Source of the DNA: Datura wrightii
Taxonomy: Eukaryota > Streptophyta > Magnoliopsida > Solanales > Solanaceae
NCBI GenBank assembly: GCA_035772735.1
Contig: JASDFA010000007.1
Span: 83,041,501-83,105,500, forward strand
Direction: 5' to 3'
DNA: 64,000 nucleotides
Shown here: piece by piece, positions 45,000 to 56,450 of the stretch
How positions within the stretch are numbered: position 1 is the first letter of the stretch
Layout of the letters: each line of letters begins with the position of its first letter
Position numbers and translations under genes: made by a program
Notes under the pieces: generated by a model
Database searches by the model: none
Seen by the model: the letters and a program-made list of their open reading frames with translations, nothing else
What the model was told of the DNA's origin: nothing

Positions 45000-46417
45000 T
45001 GATCTTGGGCAGATTTATATGCCCAAGTGATACTCAAAAGTACCATTTTCACCTTGTTTATCTATCAATGTGTATACATTCTCATGTAATTGGTAATAAA
45101 ATGTGAATTTATATTAACCAACATGATTAGCATTGTTTTGCAGGTAAAATGTGATTTCAGGAAGCTAAAATGCATGTTGGATGATATCGGAGTTGGACTT
45201 GGATGCGAGCAAGGGAAAAGGCATTGGACAGCATGAATTAAAGGGGCTCCGCGATGGAGCCGTGTCACGCTGCCATCGCGGAGGCATTCTGCCTGGATGG
45301 GAAAATTCGCCCAAATTCCAGAGAGGGTCCGCGTTTGCTCCGGGCACGGAGCCAGTGCTCCGCGATGCACGCCGTGACACGTTGAGCCTAAATTCCCGGA
45401 CCCCCAGTTCCAATAAGGGTCCGCGTTCGTAGCCTTGTCACGGAGGCAGTGCTCCGCGATGCACTCCGTGACACGTTGCTCGTTATTCCGGGAAAAATTC
45501 CCAGCAGTATAAATAGAACACTTAGGTTCATTTTTTAATATTCTGACTTGGTGGAGCAAGGACGTGGGTTACAGGCAGTTGAGGGACGAAAATATCAGGG
45601 TTTTTTCTCTCTTTCTTTCTTCTTTAATTCAATTGCTTGTATGATTAACACTCATTTTAAGATGTTTAATCCACAAATGAGTGGCTAATTCCTCTCCTTG
45701 CTGAGGTTATGAACAATTGTAATGAAATTTGAGTATTGATTCTTTGGTTTTTCATCTTTTCTTCCATGTTGTTCTATTAATTCTTGTTCTTACTGCATTA
45801 GTGTGTGGCCTACATTAATGTACATCTAAAAAGTCCGGTTTCACTCGAGAGAGCAAGAAATTGGAAAGTTGTGAATTAATAGGATATGTTCTTTACTTGG
45901 TTTGGGAAAATTGAGTCTTGATTTGCTTTCAGGATAGAAATATACCTGAAAGTCGTATTAGTCAATTTAGGAACCGGAATTGTATGGCTAGGACATGAAT
46001 TGCATTTGATCACATAAATGTAGACGGATGGTTCATGATTCTTAATTGAGGTTAAATACGAGAGTTTTAATCTCTTGGCAAATGTTCTTGGCTAGCAACT
46101 GGAGGAAAAGATTAACCAAAGTATGATGATAATTAATTTCATTACATGTTCGTTTAACCTCAGCATGCTTTCATTCATAGTTCAGATTCAAAGTAGATAA
46201 TTGTTCTTAGTTTTAGTGTAAAAATTTATGAAACAAACTATCAAACTTTTGGTTACACTGTTGTCTGCATTTTTAGAAGTAAAATATAGTACACTTTAGA
46301 AAATTACACTTCATCCAAGTCTCTGAGGGATCGATACTTGGCTTACTAAAGCCACTTACTACTTGTTCGACCACGTGCACTTGCGTGTCGTTTTATAACC
46401 CCACAATCACGCGAACA
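45000..46417 (+). repeat. Inner element 3' LTR, 1418 bp
   Basis: Co-linear with the 5' LTR at about 15 substitutions (for example 45038, 45374, 45950, 46016, 46206). The TATA box TATAAATAG is at 45508-45516. Confidence 0.95.
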
Positions 46418-46422
46418 AAGGG
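46418..46422. repeat. Target-site duplication of the inner element, right copy (AAGGG)
   Basis: AAGGG follows the LTR end and restores the A2 integrase frame. Confidence 0.95.
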
Positions 46423-46945
46423 AACGGTTGGAAACTGCTCAGAGTCGTTAGAAGTCGTATGCTGATGTGAGGAGAAGAGATTCGGAGTTCGATGTGGATG
46501 ACTGGGTATTTCTAAAGGTATCACCCATTTAGGGAGTCATGCGGTTCGGGAAGAAAGGGAAACTCAGTCCCCGCTATATTGGCCCCTATTGGGTTATGAG
46601 AAAAGTTTGTAAGGTGGCGTATGAGTTGGACTCACCCTCGGAGCTATCGTCGGTCCATCCCATCTTTCATGTGTCACTTTTGAAGAAGTGCTTGGGTGAT
46701 CCAACCTTCGTGGTTCTGGTAGACAGAATTGGAGTGAAGGACAGCCTCAGTTATGAAGAAATTCCCGTTGAAATCTTGGATGGTCAGGTTCGGAGGCTGA
46801 GGAACATAGAAGTAGCTTAAGTTAAGATATTATGGAGAAATCAGCACGTTGAGGGAGCTACATGGGAAGCCGAAGCAGATATGATAGCTAAATACCTTCA
46901 TTTGTTCCCTACCGGCTCCGTTTCAGTTTGTGGTATCAGTTTTGC
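46423..46945 (+). pseudogene. Integrase C-terminus with chromodomain of A2
   Basis: Reads SYADVRRRDSEFDVDDWVFL-like sequence (46450-46515), a stop, then GKKGKLSPRYIGPYWV, VHPIFHVSLLKKCLGDP, SYEEIPVEILDGQVRRLRNI and, after one stop, KILWRNQHVEGATWEAEADM. The last two blocks form a chromodomain of the Tekay/Del type. This is the clearest clade evidence in the window. Confidence 0.9.
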
Positions 46946-47141
46946 CCTAAACCTTTAATCAAAATTTTCCATGCAGTTTATGTGTACATGTTTGTTTTAT
47001 GATATGGTAAATGTATGTGATGTCTAAATTCAGTTTAGCTATGTAGTTCATTTTGGAGGTAGTCATTCCGTCAGTTTTCAACTTAAATGACTGGTAATTG
47101 TATATGGGGATAGCTTGTTTTTGAGTCTTCTGCATGTTTCT
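46946..47141 (+). other. A2 3' untranslated region
   Basis: AT-rich and non-coding; nothing further recognised. Confidence 0.6.
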
Positions 47142-47177
47142 AACATTTGAGGATGATTGTTCCCAAGGGGGAGATAT
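47142..47177 (+). promoter_or_regulatory. Decayed hairpin and polypurine tract of A2
   Basis: AACATTTGAGGATGATTGTT is a worn form of the hairpin seen in B. CCCAAGGGGGAGATAT follows and abuts the LTR at 47178. Confidence 0.8.
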
Positions 47178-49314
47178 TGTTACCTCCGAAACCCAAGGAT
47201 CAGCCCTGGAAGTAAAAATGGAGAAAAACTAAAAATTCGCACTAGGTCATAGAACGACCCGTGAGGTGAGTCGTGAGGAGTGACCACGAGTTGTAAGGTG
47301 ACTCGTGGTCAGCGTGGTATGGAAAGGCCTAATTGAGGAGGCCACGGACTTGACCACGAGTCGTGGTCAGACCTCACGACTCATGAGGTCACCCATGGTC
47401 AACCCTGGAGGACTGGCAAGTAGGAATGGATAGTGTAGGCCACGGAAGGTGACCACGAGTCGTGGTCTGACCTAACGACTCGTGAAGTCACCCGTGGGGT
47501 TCCCTTGGATTTTTTGGAAGTGGATTCAACGGATCAGGCCAAGAGTCATGCTCCGTGGAAACGACCCGTTAGGTCCTTCGTGGGGATGGGCGACCAGAAA
47601 TTCCTGCATTTTAATAAGGGTGTTTTTGTAACTTCCTAAGTTCCTAAGGCCTAAACTACGTCGTTTTGGATATGTTTTTGAGTTAGATAAGATGGGTTAT
47701 TCCCTTTGTGCATGTCCATTCTCATGCAAAAGCTTAGAGAGGTTTTTGGGGGATTCAAGGCCTTCTTCACAGAATTTTCATTAATTTCTTTGTGGGTGTT
47801 CAAGGAATTTTTAGTCCCTCCATTCCCAGGTATGTAGGGTTTTAAAATGGGTGAAATTCTTCCTCACCCATGCCCAAATTTCAAGATAAGTCATGAATTC
47901 TCCTACTAAAATTCCATGGGATTTTACCCCAAGCATGAAAATATGATTTCTCTTTATGGGCATGATTTAATTGAGTTTTAATTATTGAATTATGCATGTT
48001 CTGCAGATTTTAAATCTATCTTCTTCAAAATCATGTTTCAATCTTTTTAAATCTAAAATTCCCATTGATGAAAGTCCATTAAGAGTTATGATTTATGATG
48101 AATATTTATTATTTTGAGTTTATTTATGATGGAAAAGCATGAATCAAGTTACCCATGTTTATTAGCATATTTTTGAAGGAATTAAACATGATGAAGTATA
48201 GGGAAATGCCCACATGTTAAAGATTGATTTATGATTTATGATGTGAATTACATGATTTATCGATTTATGATGTTGGCTGATAAAAAGGGCCTTGATTCTT
48301 GGCTAAGCGTGTTTAATGGGGATCAATGATGGTAAATGTTACATTTTATCGAATGAATCTTAATGCATGATATTATTGATTTATGTATGAGACTATATGC
48401 ATGTTTTTGGGAGCCGTGTCTAGCACCAAGCAGCCCGACGTTCAAAGGACTACACCGTTGGCTCATAACCACATGCTGCTGTAGGTTTCTAATGATATGA
48501 TGTATTGATAATGATCCCCTCAAATGTGATATCACGCCTAATGCACGACCCTCGCCTGGAAAGCCAGGGTCGGCTCTGCCCACTTGAGTGAGATAGTTGG
48601 GGCATCATGAAATGCTCTACCATGATGGTGTCGGTTATGACGAGTCCTCCCATTGTTCCTCATGTTTTAAGCATTGTTATATTTATGTTATTGGCTAAAG
48701 TTATGTTTTGTTAAAGTTTATTTACGATTATGATTATGAACGTTTTATGAATGATTTGGAAGCCTTGAGCCTTATGTTTTCTTACGAAGTTCATAATACA
48801 AGCATGATGTCCTTCTCCTATGTTTATTTATGAGTTTATTTTACTTTTAAATGTCCGATCTACATACCTTGCATACTCGGTACGTTCCACGTACTGACCG
48901 CATACTTTTTATGTTGTATCTTTTCATGATACAAGGTCCGGATTTCAGGCTCATCCTCATCCTTTGTCCATCTCAGCCTACGTTTTTAGCTTATTAGTGA
49001 GTCCTCATGTTTTGAGGGCCATTTGATAAACTTTCTTATTGCTTATATTCGGTTTTGGTCGGGTTAGTTGGGGATGTTGCCCATCAACCCATCTTATGTA
49101 TTAGAGGATTTCAGACAAGTATGTAGTGCTCCGTCGTGTATACGCCTAGTATTTCTTGATGTTATACTATAATTACATTTTTGCTATGTTTTATGATTAT
49201 CATTCCACTTATTTAAATAAGATTAGTTGTATGCATGTTCCATGGGTCAACTTGGGGTCCCTCGGGCTCCCTTGTCCCGTGTCTACAATCCGGGTGTACG
49301 TTTGGGTCGTGCCA
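47178..49314 (+). repeat. A2 3' LTR, 2137 bp
   Basis: Starts TGTTACCTCCG, ends GGTCGTGCCA. It keeps the 20-mer exactly, as CCTAAACTACGTCGTTTTGG (47650-47669), the donor-like CAG/GTATGTAGGG (47827-47836), and the stem-loop TGTATC-...-GATACA (48915-48933). The word array is at 47245-47590. Confidence 0.92.
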
Positions 49315-49319
49315 CATTA
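49315..49319. repeat. Target-site duplication of A2, right copy (CATTA)
   Basis: Follows the 3' LTR; the gag of B resumes right after it. Confidence 0.9.
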
Positions 49320-49354
49320 CCATTTCTTCTCCCATTTACTCGTCTAGGAGGCAT
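49320..49354 (-). pseudogene. First codons of element B gag
   Basis: The minus strand reads MPPRRVNGRRNGN from 49354, parallel to the gag starts of A1 and C. It continues at 30176 once A2 is taken out. Confidence 0.85.
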
Positions 49355-49553
49355 TATCTACGAGCGCGTAAAGCATGTGTTAGGGAAGGAACTATTTAGA
49401 GCTTCATACTCTATGCAAGATAGGAATCATGAAAAAAGGGACATTCCTAAAATGTCTCGTAGCCTACTCGCCATAAGTGTTGCGCGCTTCACACCCATGA
49501 TGAAGACTCTACTTGACGCGACTTTTAGACACACTAGGACACTCTAAACCTTT
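49355..49553 (-). other. Element B leader
   Basis: About 200 bp, with the shared GTGTGAAGCGCGCAACAC-type block (about 49477-49497) seen in the leaders of A1, A2 and C. CGTAG/ATAATG precedes the gag start. Confidence 0.55.
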
Positions 49554-49565
49554 GCTCTGATACCA
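49554..49565 (-). promoter_or_regulatory. Primer-binding site of element B, initiator tRNA-Met type
   Basis: The minus strand reads TGGTATCAGAGC exactly, four bases from the LTR end. Confidence 0.95.
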
Positions 49566-49569
49566 AGTT

Positions 49570-52325
49570 TGTCACGACCCGAGTTCAAACCCTAGCTGTA
49601 ACATGGGACAAGGAACCCCGTAAGGCTCCAAGTCGACCCATGGCATAACCATAGCACATCAATTGACAATAAAAGCGAGTAACAACAAACATAGGCCGAA
49701 GCTAACTGCAATAGTCTAACATAAACCATAAGGATAGTTATAACAACACTTGATACTTTGTTGAGTCTATCTAGACAAGTCTGAAAGCCTTCTACTAAAC
49801 TGATGACTTGCTAGGACAAGCCCCCGGCTAACTCCTAAAATCTGAAAACTGAAACAGAAAAAAAGTATAAACATAAATCACGTCCTCGGGAGATGAGGAC
49901 TCACCACTAGAAGCTAAGGGGGAATGAAGCATATCTAACCGCGAGGCTGAGTCTGAAGACCTAAATCTATATCATGAAATGATATAGCACAAAAGGTGTG
50001 CGGTCAGTACATGGAATTTACTGAGCATGCGGGATAACATAGATAATTAAATATACAAATATACGATAATACCAAGTACATCAACATAACTGAGTTAACA
50101 TGCAACAATCCTCTTGTGAGTCACACACACATATATATACATGAAACTTTCCTTTGGATCTTATCTTATGAAACATCATCGAACTCATGCATAAGGGTCA
50201 TGTTCTGATCATTTAATAAGAGATGAATTTGAAACTAGCATCACACTATACTGGATCACTGTTGGTAACTGAGCCTGATTCTCATTATTTTAAATATGTT
50301 ATAATCTAAAATCTAACTATCAGGAACTGAATCATACTGATAACATAGCTGAGGGAGTCATCATCTACTATGGAGGGTTCCAACCAATCAAAGAAATTCA
50401 TTCTATACTTTGGAGGAAGCTGACTAAACTAGGGAGTCACTCTCAGATATGGAGGATCCCAACTGAACTAGGGAATCACTCTCTTCTATGGAGGATCCCG
50501 ATTGAACTAGGGAATCACTCTTTTTTATGGAGGACCCTGACTGAGCTAGGGAATCACTCTTTGCTATGGAGGATCCTGAATGAGCTAGGGAGTCACTCTC
50601 TACTATGGAGGATCCCGACCTAACCAAGGGAAACATTCTCTACTATAGAGAGTCTCTGGCTAACTAGAACATGAGGATTACTGATCTAACATTATATATC
50701 TGGTCGATGCTACTAGCAAGTCAGAAACATAAACATACACTGCTTTCATCATACAATATTTATTTTAGAAGGATTGGGGCTACTTTCTATTAACTACAAG
50801 CCCAACATTCTAAAGATATCATTCTCATTCTTTAACATTATAATTCATATCATCATAGAGCCATATCAATATTTCTTCAAACATCTTACATTAGTGAGAA
50901 TCTATCGATTCAGATCATGCTTTATTCTTACACAACATTTTAAATTCCAGATTCGTATCATTCAACATGTAACATAGAGTCATTCCTGGTCCATAGGTCC
51001 AATTCGTACCTTAACATGCATATATTGATTCATATATTCTAGATTTAAAGGAAACCATATACTTAACTCATAATTTTTTCATTTATGACAACATCATGGG
51101 AGAAGCATACGTTTTCATTTCATAAGACCCATTTCGAGATTTACTCCAATTCTTGAGAAGGATGCATTAATTAGGCCATTATCATGGATTTACCTCATAC
51201 CCAATCAATTCCATTGAAAGCATAAGGAAAATACATGTTTTACTTTAAATTGGTCAAGCCCATACACTTTAATCTCATCTCAACATATTTAGAAAATAGT
51301 ATATTCTAATCATTAGGGGATTCCGTCAATCTTCACATATTTCATACATAGATATGAGTAATTGTTCAATTTAGTGGACAATAATAAGACCCCAATCATT
51401 GTTCAGTCCATCTCATGAAGAACATCCTATGACCATGCATATTCATCATCTAACACATAATTCAAGATATTTAAATAATTTATGATCACAAAATGGGCTT
51501 ATAATTCTAGTGGGTTTTAGAATTCAAGAAAACATGAAAGAAATCACCCATCAATTAAAACCCTAGGTCATACTTTTCTAGAGTAATTGAAATAGGGCTT
51601 TTGATAAAATATTTTGGGGCACAAGGATGGAAGAAGATTCTTGTTGAAAACCCTGCAAACCTGCTTCAAAGAATCTCCCACTTGAACTTGACCTTGAATT
51701 CCTTGAGAAATTCCTTGAAGAATCCTTGAACCTTCAGAGAGTGGAGGAAGAAGGGTTTGAGAGGGTATCTTTGAAGAATGAGAGATTAGACTAGAAGAAA
51801 CCCTTAAAATGTCCCAAATAGTACTCAAAATGACTTAGTTTAAAAGCTAGAAGCATAGAATTTTACGATAACATCACTAGAAAAACGCAGGAAAAATCAC
51901 CCTGCCAGACCCCACGAGGCACAACACGAGTCGTGGGGTCAGCTAATGACCCGTGGGGACCGACTCATGTAGTGCACTGCCAAAATTCTCAAAAAATCCC
52001 AACTCACTTGATGACTCACTTCACGAGTCGTGTTCTGCCACGAAGACTCTTGGCCTGCATCCGTCGTCCCCACTGCTTGAGACCCTATCCAGGAGCTCTG
52101 GCCTCCACCCAGCAGCCGAATTAACGAGTAGTTTCTAGTCAGGATGAATCATCAGGTCATCCGTTATCACTAGACTTTTCCACTGCTCCCCTACAGGTCT
52201 AACCACGACTCGTGGGGTCTCCAGACGAGTCGTCCCCTAACTCATTCTGCTAAAAAATTTCACCTTCTGTCTGATTTCTTTCCTTAAGCTTGGAATCTAA
52301 TCTTAGAAATATTTGGGGTGTTACA
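49570..52325 (-). repeat. Element B 5' LTR, 2756 bp
   Basis: Co-linear with 25361-28095 but visibly diverged. It carries the 39-bp minisatellite (about 50345-50655), the stem-loop TATATCA-TTTCA-TGATATA (about 49985-49967), a worn donor-like site (51664-51651), and a word array (51905-52240). Confidence 0.9.
50345..50655. repeat. 39-bp minisatellite in the B 5' LTR
   Basis: About seven units; the antisense frame 50424-50636 translates them as a 13-residue repeat around SGSSIxESDSL. It matches the array at 26150-26410 with different sub-variants, so the array predates this insertion. Confidence 0.9.
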
Positions 52326-52330
52326 CTTGG
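52326..52330. repeat. Target-site duplication of element B, right copy (CTTGG)
   Basis: Follows the LTR end TGTAA (minus) and restores the gag of element C. Confidence 0.9.
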
Positions 52331-53107
52331 CCTCTCTCTCCTTCTCCTTCATCTTCTCCACCTCTATCTGTTGGGCATATATTATTAGTCGGGATATATA
52401 TATATCATTATTCAGGCTTGGCGGTCCTACACTTCTTAACCAAGGAATCTGCCACTCCATTCAGGAAACTACTCATAAGAGCCCTTGGATTAACAACCAT
52501 CTTCGGTGCATAATTTGACAATTGGGTAAACTCCAAGGCATACTCCTGGATAGTCATGTTGTTCTCCTTCATATTGACGAACTCGATTGCCTTTGTCTTC
52601 CTTAACTCCTGAGAAAAGAATCTGTCCAAGAAAGCGATAACAAACACATCCCAACCCACAAGAACAACATAAACTCCCTTTCTCTCCTTCCATAGTCGGA
52701 ATCATATATGATCAACCCCGTTCAGCTGATAGGAGGATAAGTCTGCACTCTCCTCTCCACTCACCCCCCATAATATGGGTGATCTTCTGAACCTCCTCTA
52801 TGCACTCATGTGGGTCCTCATCCACCTTCGACCCTTGAAACTCAGGTGGGTTCATCCGGAGGAAGCCTCAAATTCTCGCTGCCGCTGCATTTCCATTTTG
52901 GTGGACATGGGTCACTACCTGCTGGTTGATTTGGGCTATCATATCCTTAGACAACATCTGAAAAGCAGTCCTGAATTCAGCATGAGTCACCTGCTCGGGC
53001 AAGGGATCCGCTAGAGCTAGTGGGGCTGGCTGATGCCCGTCTCCATTGCCATTGCCATGGACATTTGCATTGCTATTTCTTCTTCCATTGACTTGGCGTG
53101 GAGGCAT
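52331..53107 (-). pseudogene. Gag of element C, N-terminal part
   Basis: The minus strand starts MPPRQVNGRRNSNANVHGNG at 53107, followed by MIAQINQQVVTHVHQNGNAA, GFLRMNPPEF, then WDVFVIAFLDRFFSQELRKT and KENNMTIQEYALEFTQLSNY (52408-52659), the capsid core of a Tekay-type gag. Stops and frameshifts are present. It is split at CTTGG by element B and continues at 25355. Confidence 0.85.
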
Positions 53108-53314
53108 ATTTATGAAAATATGCATAGCACGTATAGCAGAAAAGAGGTATTTTATCGCATGATATAGATCATAAATGAAGGAAACTTTACTAAAACATCT
53201 CATAGCCTCTTCCTCATAAGTGTGTCGTGCTTCACACCCATGGAAAATACTCTACTTGACGTGACTTTCAGAAACCCCAGGACACACCTATAACCTTTAC
53301 TTTTATACCAAGTT
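53108..53314 (-). promoter_or_regulatory. Element C leader and worn primer-binding site
   Basis: At 53299-53310 the minus strand reads TGGTATAAAAGT, matching the initiator-Met site at 9 of 12 bases. The leader has the shared GTGTGAAGCACGACACAC block. Confidence 0.7.
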
Positions 53315-55526
53315 TGTCACGATCCGAGGTGAGACCTCGGACCTTGACAAGGGACCTAGAACCACAAATGGTCTTAAGCTAACCCATGGTACAAGCATAG
53401 CAACTCAAGAGAATGAACTAAACTGGAATTTAAAACATAATCATGGATAAGCCAAATATGCATAACATAAAGCAAAAATAAGAGTGAAAACATCACAACA
53501 TTGAGCCATCTACTACATGTCTGACTGAAAAGCCTCTAGTCGTAAGGTGAGATGATAGGACAACACCCCCAACTAGCTCGCTAATGTCTAAAACTAAAAC
53601 AAGATACGACAATATATACTGATAAATGTCCTCACATGTTGAGGATTCACCTAGACTTATAACTAAGCTGGTTTAAGTGGGGTGAGCTAACAACAGGACT
53701 GAGAAGGATCACCTGAACCTATAAAATAAAACAATATAGCATAGAGTATGTGGTCAGTACTTGGAATGTACTGATTATATAGAGATAGTAAACATTGTAT
53801 AAAAATGATAGTATGAAATCATGAATAAAAGTCAAGATAGATCATGAGAGTAAGGACGACATGCTAAAGGCCATATATTTGAATATACAGTATCATAAGC
53901 TACTCATTATAAACTAAACATAATGAACGAAATCAAAATCACATAGTGTGCCGTACCTGAAAACATAAGTGAGAACTCATAAATTGATTAATGGGTCAAA
54001 CATGTTATAAGACATGAACATGAGCAACTAAAAAAAAGAGGAACAATTGGAGGCTTCGTCATTACTACCACCAACATTATAGACCTTACATGAAGCCTTA
54101 AAAATCTCACTCAAGTGGGTAGAGCCATCCAAAGCCTTGCCAGTGCAAAGAACAATGGAGGTATGATATCATAGGTGTGCCCTCGGGCAGGGGAATCACT
54201 CTCATTAGAGGTCCCAAATAAGAATATATCCTACATTAGCATGTAGTTTAGAGATCGAGATCCTTGGAATCCCTGTCCTACTCGGTGCTACAAACTACTG
54301 CTAAAAAATGCATATTGCTCATATTCATATTCTCAAAACATAGCTTAAATCTAAATATTGGGAGTCTTAACTCTGAAATATTTCATAAACTGATCTTTTA
54401 AGCCTTGGCTAAAATCATGATAAAACATACTTGACTCTTAATTGGTTTGACCAAATCAGGAATCATACATACTTGAAATATGATTCGTAATTTGAAATCA
54501 CGGAATCATAAGTTTAAGAATTCATAACATTCATGCATACTCCGATAATTCATCATACTAGAAATCATGGGCTAATATGCATGAAATTCATAATATGAAT
54601 AATAGGGAAAAATCATCATAAGCTTGAAATCATCAATTCATGAGGAACTTGAGAGTAAAATCTTCCCTATTCACTATATTTCATCATTTGGACCATGAGA
54701 GAATTGAACCCATAGAGATATCATTATTAATTGCATGGAATTGGGTTAAACTCTGGAATTTTCATAAAACATGATTGGAGACTCGAAGTCATAGAATAGA
54801 TACGGAATTTCCCATGAGGGTGGAATATTTTGCCCCATTCGTAACCCTATATACCCGGGCTTCAAGAATCCTTAACTTGATTAGAAACCCAAAGGGCATT
54901 GAGGAAGAATTGATGAACAACCCTAGCTTCTATTGAGGGGATTTGATCTTCATTTAGGGGTGCTAGGAGTAAAATGAGGGTTTAGAATTATTAAAACCGT
55001 TAAAAACACCTTTTTAGAAGGCTTAAGATGACTTATTTTAGGTGTTAGGAACTTAGAAAATTACGAAACACCCTTAATGATCCGATAGGAAAATAACATT
55101 GTTCGACACGACTTACGTAACGACTCGTTAGGTTCCTCAATGAATCTTTGGGTGCCATCCGTTGCCACTGGAAAATTTTCCAACTTTCTGAGCTAAAATT
55201 GAAACCTCACTTAAAGATTCATCATGGCACATAACGGATCACTTCACCACTAGCTAAGACTCTTTGAATCTCAAGGTTTCACCCAAGCATCACACTAAAT
55301 GAGTCATCTAATGAATCGTTAGGTTATTGGATGACTCATTACCTCACTCTTCATAAATTCTGGAAAACACCCTTTTCTCCAACTCTGCACCACTCAACAA
55401 GTCACTCAATGATCCCTAAGATCACTTGAAGGGTCACTGGATGACTTTTCCTATGACTTGGTGCAGATTTTCATGATTTCTTCATTTCAATCCTCTGGTC
55501 TTTATTAAGGACATTTGGGTATTACA
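53315..55526 (-). repeat. Element C 5' LTR, 2212 bp
   Basis: The minus strand starts TGTAATACCCAAATG at 55526 and ends at TGACA. The word array (55470-55085) uses AACGACTCGTTAGG and GATGACTCATT. Donor-like site worn (54858-54844). Stem-loop weaker (CTATA...TATAG, 53719-53740). The other LTR survives only as the fragment at 22776-23571. Confidence 0.85.
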
Positions 55527-56450
55527 TACACCTATCATTTATTTTGATGAAGCCTCTAAGTGTCGTGAAGAGGTTCTATCTGTTTATGTTTGGCTGTCAC
55601 AATATGAAGTGGGAAGGTGGTGCACTCAAAACTACACATGATTGTAGAAGAAGAAATCCATGATGATTAAAAGCGATGTCCAAATGTGGGCATAGCACTA
55701 AAGGGAATGAATGATGAATCCTCCAATGAGAAAGTGAATGAAAAACTCAAGCCACCCATTCCTAATCTTCTGTTTCCTCAACGGCTTAAACAGAAGTATA
55801 ATGATGAAAGAGTAGGAAAGTATTTTGAGTTTTTAAAATAAGTGTCCTTTTATATACTATTTATTGTTTCCATCAAAGAGATGCCGGAATTTTCTAAGTA
55901 CTTGAAAACGTTGCTCACAAGGAGGCCACAATTTGAGAATGAAAAACTGATTTCATTGACCCACCAGGTGAGTCCTATCATCACCGATACTAATGTTGAG
56001 ACGAAACGGGACATAGGTGCATTCACTGTGCCTTGTAGAATTATAGAATATGGTTGCTTACGTGCCCTATGTGACATCGGGAGAGTATAAACCTGACGCC
56101 TCTATCAATCTTCAAGTGCATGGGATTAGGTCTCCTTAGATCCGTTAGAATGTGGCAACAAATTGTTTATCCATTCAATCAAGCTATCGCTTGGAATTGA
56201 TAATGGTATCTTGGTGCAAGTGGGAAGGTTCATATTTCCTATAAACTTTGTGGTGATAGAATGCATAGTGGATGTAGAAGTTCCTATCATATTGGGATGA
56301 TCATTCTTGGCCACTGGCAGGGATTTAATAGATTATGAGCATAACAAAATCAAGTTTTGAGAAAACAATGATGAGATTATATTAAAAGTGGATAAAGGAA
56401 TGAAACTACCACGAGCCTTTGCATGAAAAATTGGTGCTTGATCAATTGGA
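55527..56450 (+). pseudogene. Base Athila gag end and protease
   Basis: After about 230 bp of uncertain sequence, KPPIPNLLFPQRLKQKYND matches the Athila gag-protease link. The protease follows, with ALCDIG near the end of the frame 55842-56090 and VGRFIFPINFVVIECIVDVE (56219-56278) with stops. The active-site D-I-G differs from D-L-G in the inner element. Confidence 0.75.

Larger units (their letters stand above)
36666..46417 (+). mobile_element. Inner element: young Athila-derived, non-autonomous retrotransposon with ORF3
   Basis: 9752 bp. LTRs 36666-38083 and 45000-46417 are equal in length (1418 bp) with about 15 substitutions and no indel that I found, about 99% identical. The tRNA-Asp primer site and gag/protease motifs are Athila-type. 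Between protease and ORF3 the RT, RNase H and integrase core are absent: the frame runs from protease into the last residues of an Athila integrase. ORF3 resembles the plant 'Transposase_32 / putative plant transposon protein' family. Five stops in gag-protease, against very few LTR differences, suggest that the parent was already coding-defective and was moved in trans. Confidence 0.92.
30182..49314 (+). mobile_element. Family A Tekay/Del-like chromovirus, copy A2, complete but dead, containing the inner Athila-like element
   Basis: Order on the plus strand: LTR, initiator-Met primer site, gag, protease, RT, RNase H, integrase (interrupted at 36665), integrase end with chromodomain (46423-46945), hairpin, purine tract, LTR. 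Both ends and the CATTA duplication are present. The LTRs (2139 and 2137 bp) differ clearly, many differences being C-to-T/G-to-A at CG sites in the word array, as expected of methylated DNA. Multiple stops and at least two frameshifts in pol show loss of function. Confidence 0.92.
25361..52325 (-). mobile_element. Element B: gag-only (pol-less) Tekay-like retrotransposon, containing A2
   Basis: LTRs 25361-28095 (3') and 49570-52325 (5') are about 2.7 kb each. The interior, once A2 is removed, is about 2.3 kb: leader, gag and an unrecognised tail with no protease, RT, RNase H or integrase. The gag stops at the very start of the protease region. Elements with LTRs and gag only have been described in plants as TR-GAG. 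The target duplication is CTTGG, in the gag of element C. Confidence 0.85.

Noticed and set aside
50424..50636. Ser-rich 13-residue repeat protein
   Set aside because: It is the translation of the 39-bp LTR minisatellite; no start context and no matching frame in the other LTR.
55527..55760. Possible host exon next to element C
   Set aside because: The following sequence joins an Athila gag-protease link and no splice or coding signal supports a host gene; origin of the first 230 bp stays unclear.
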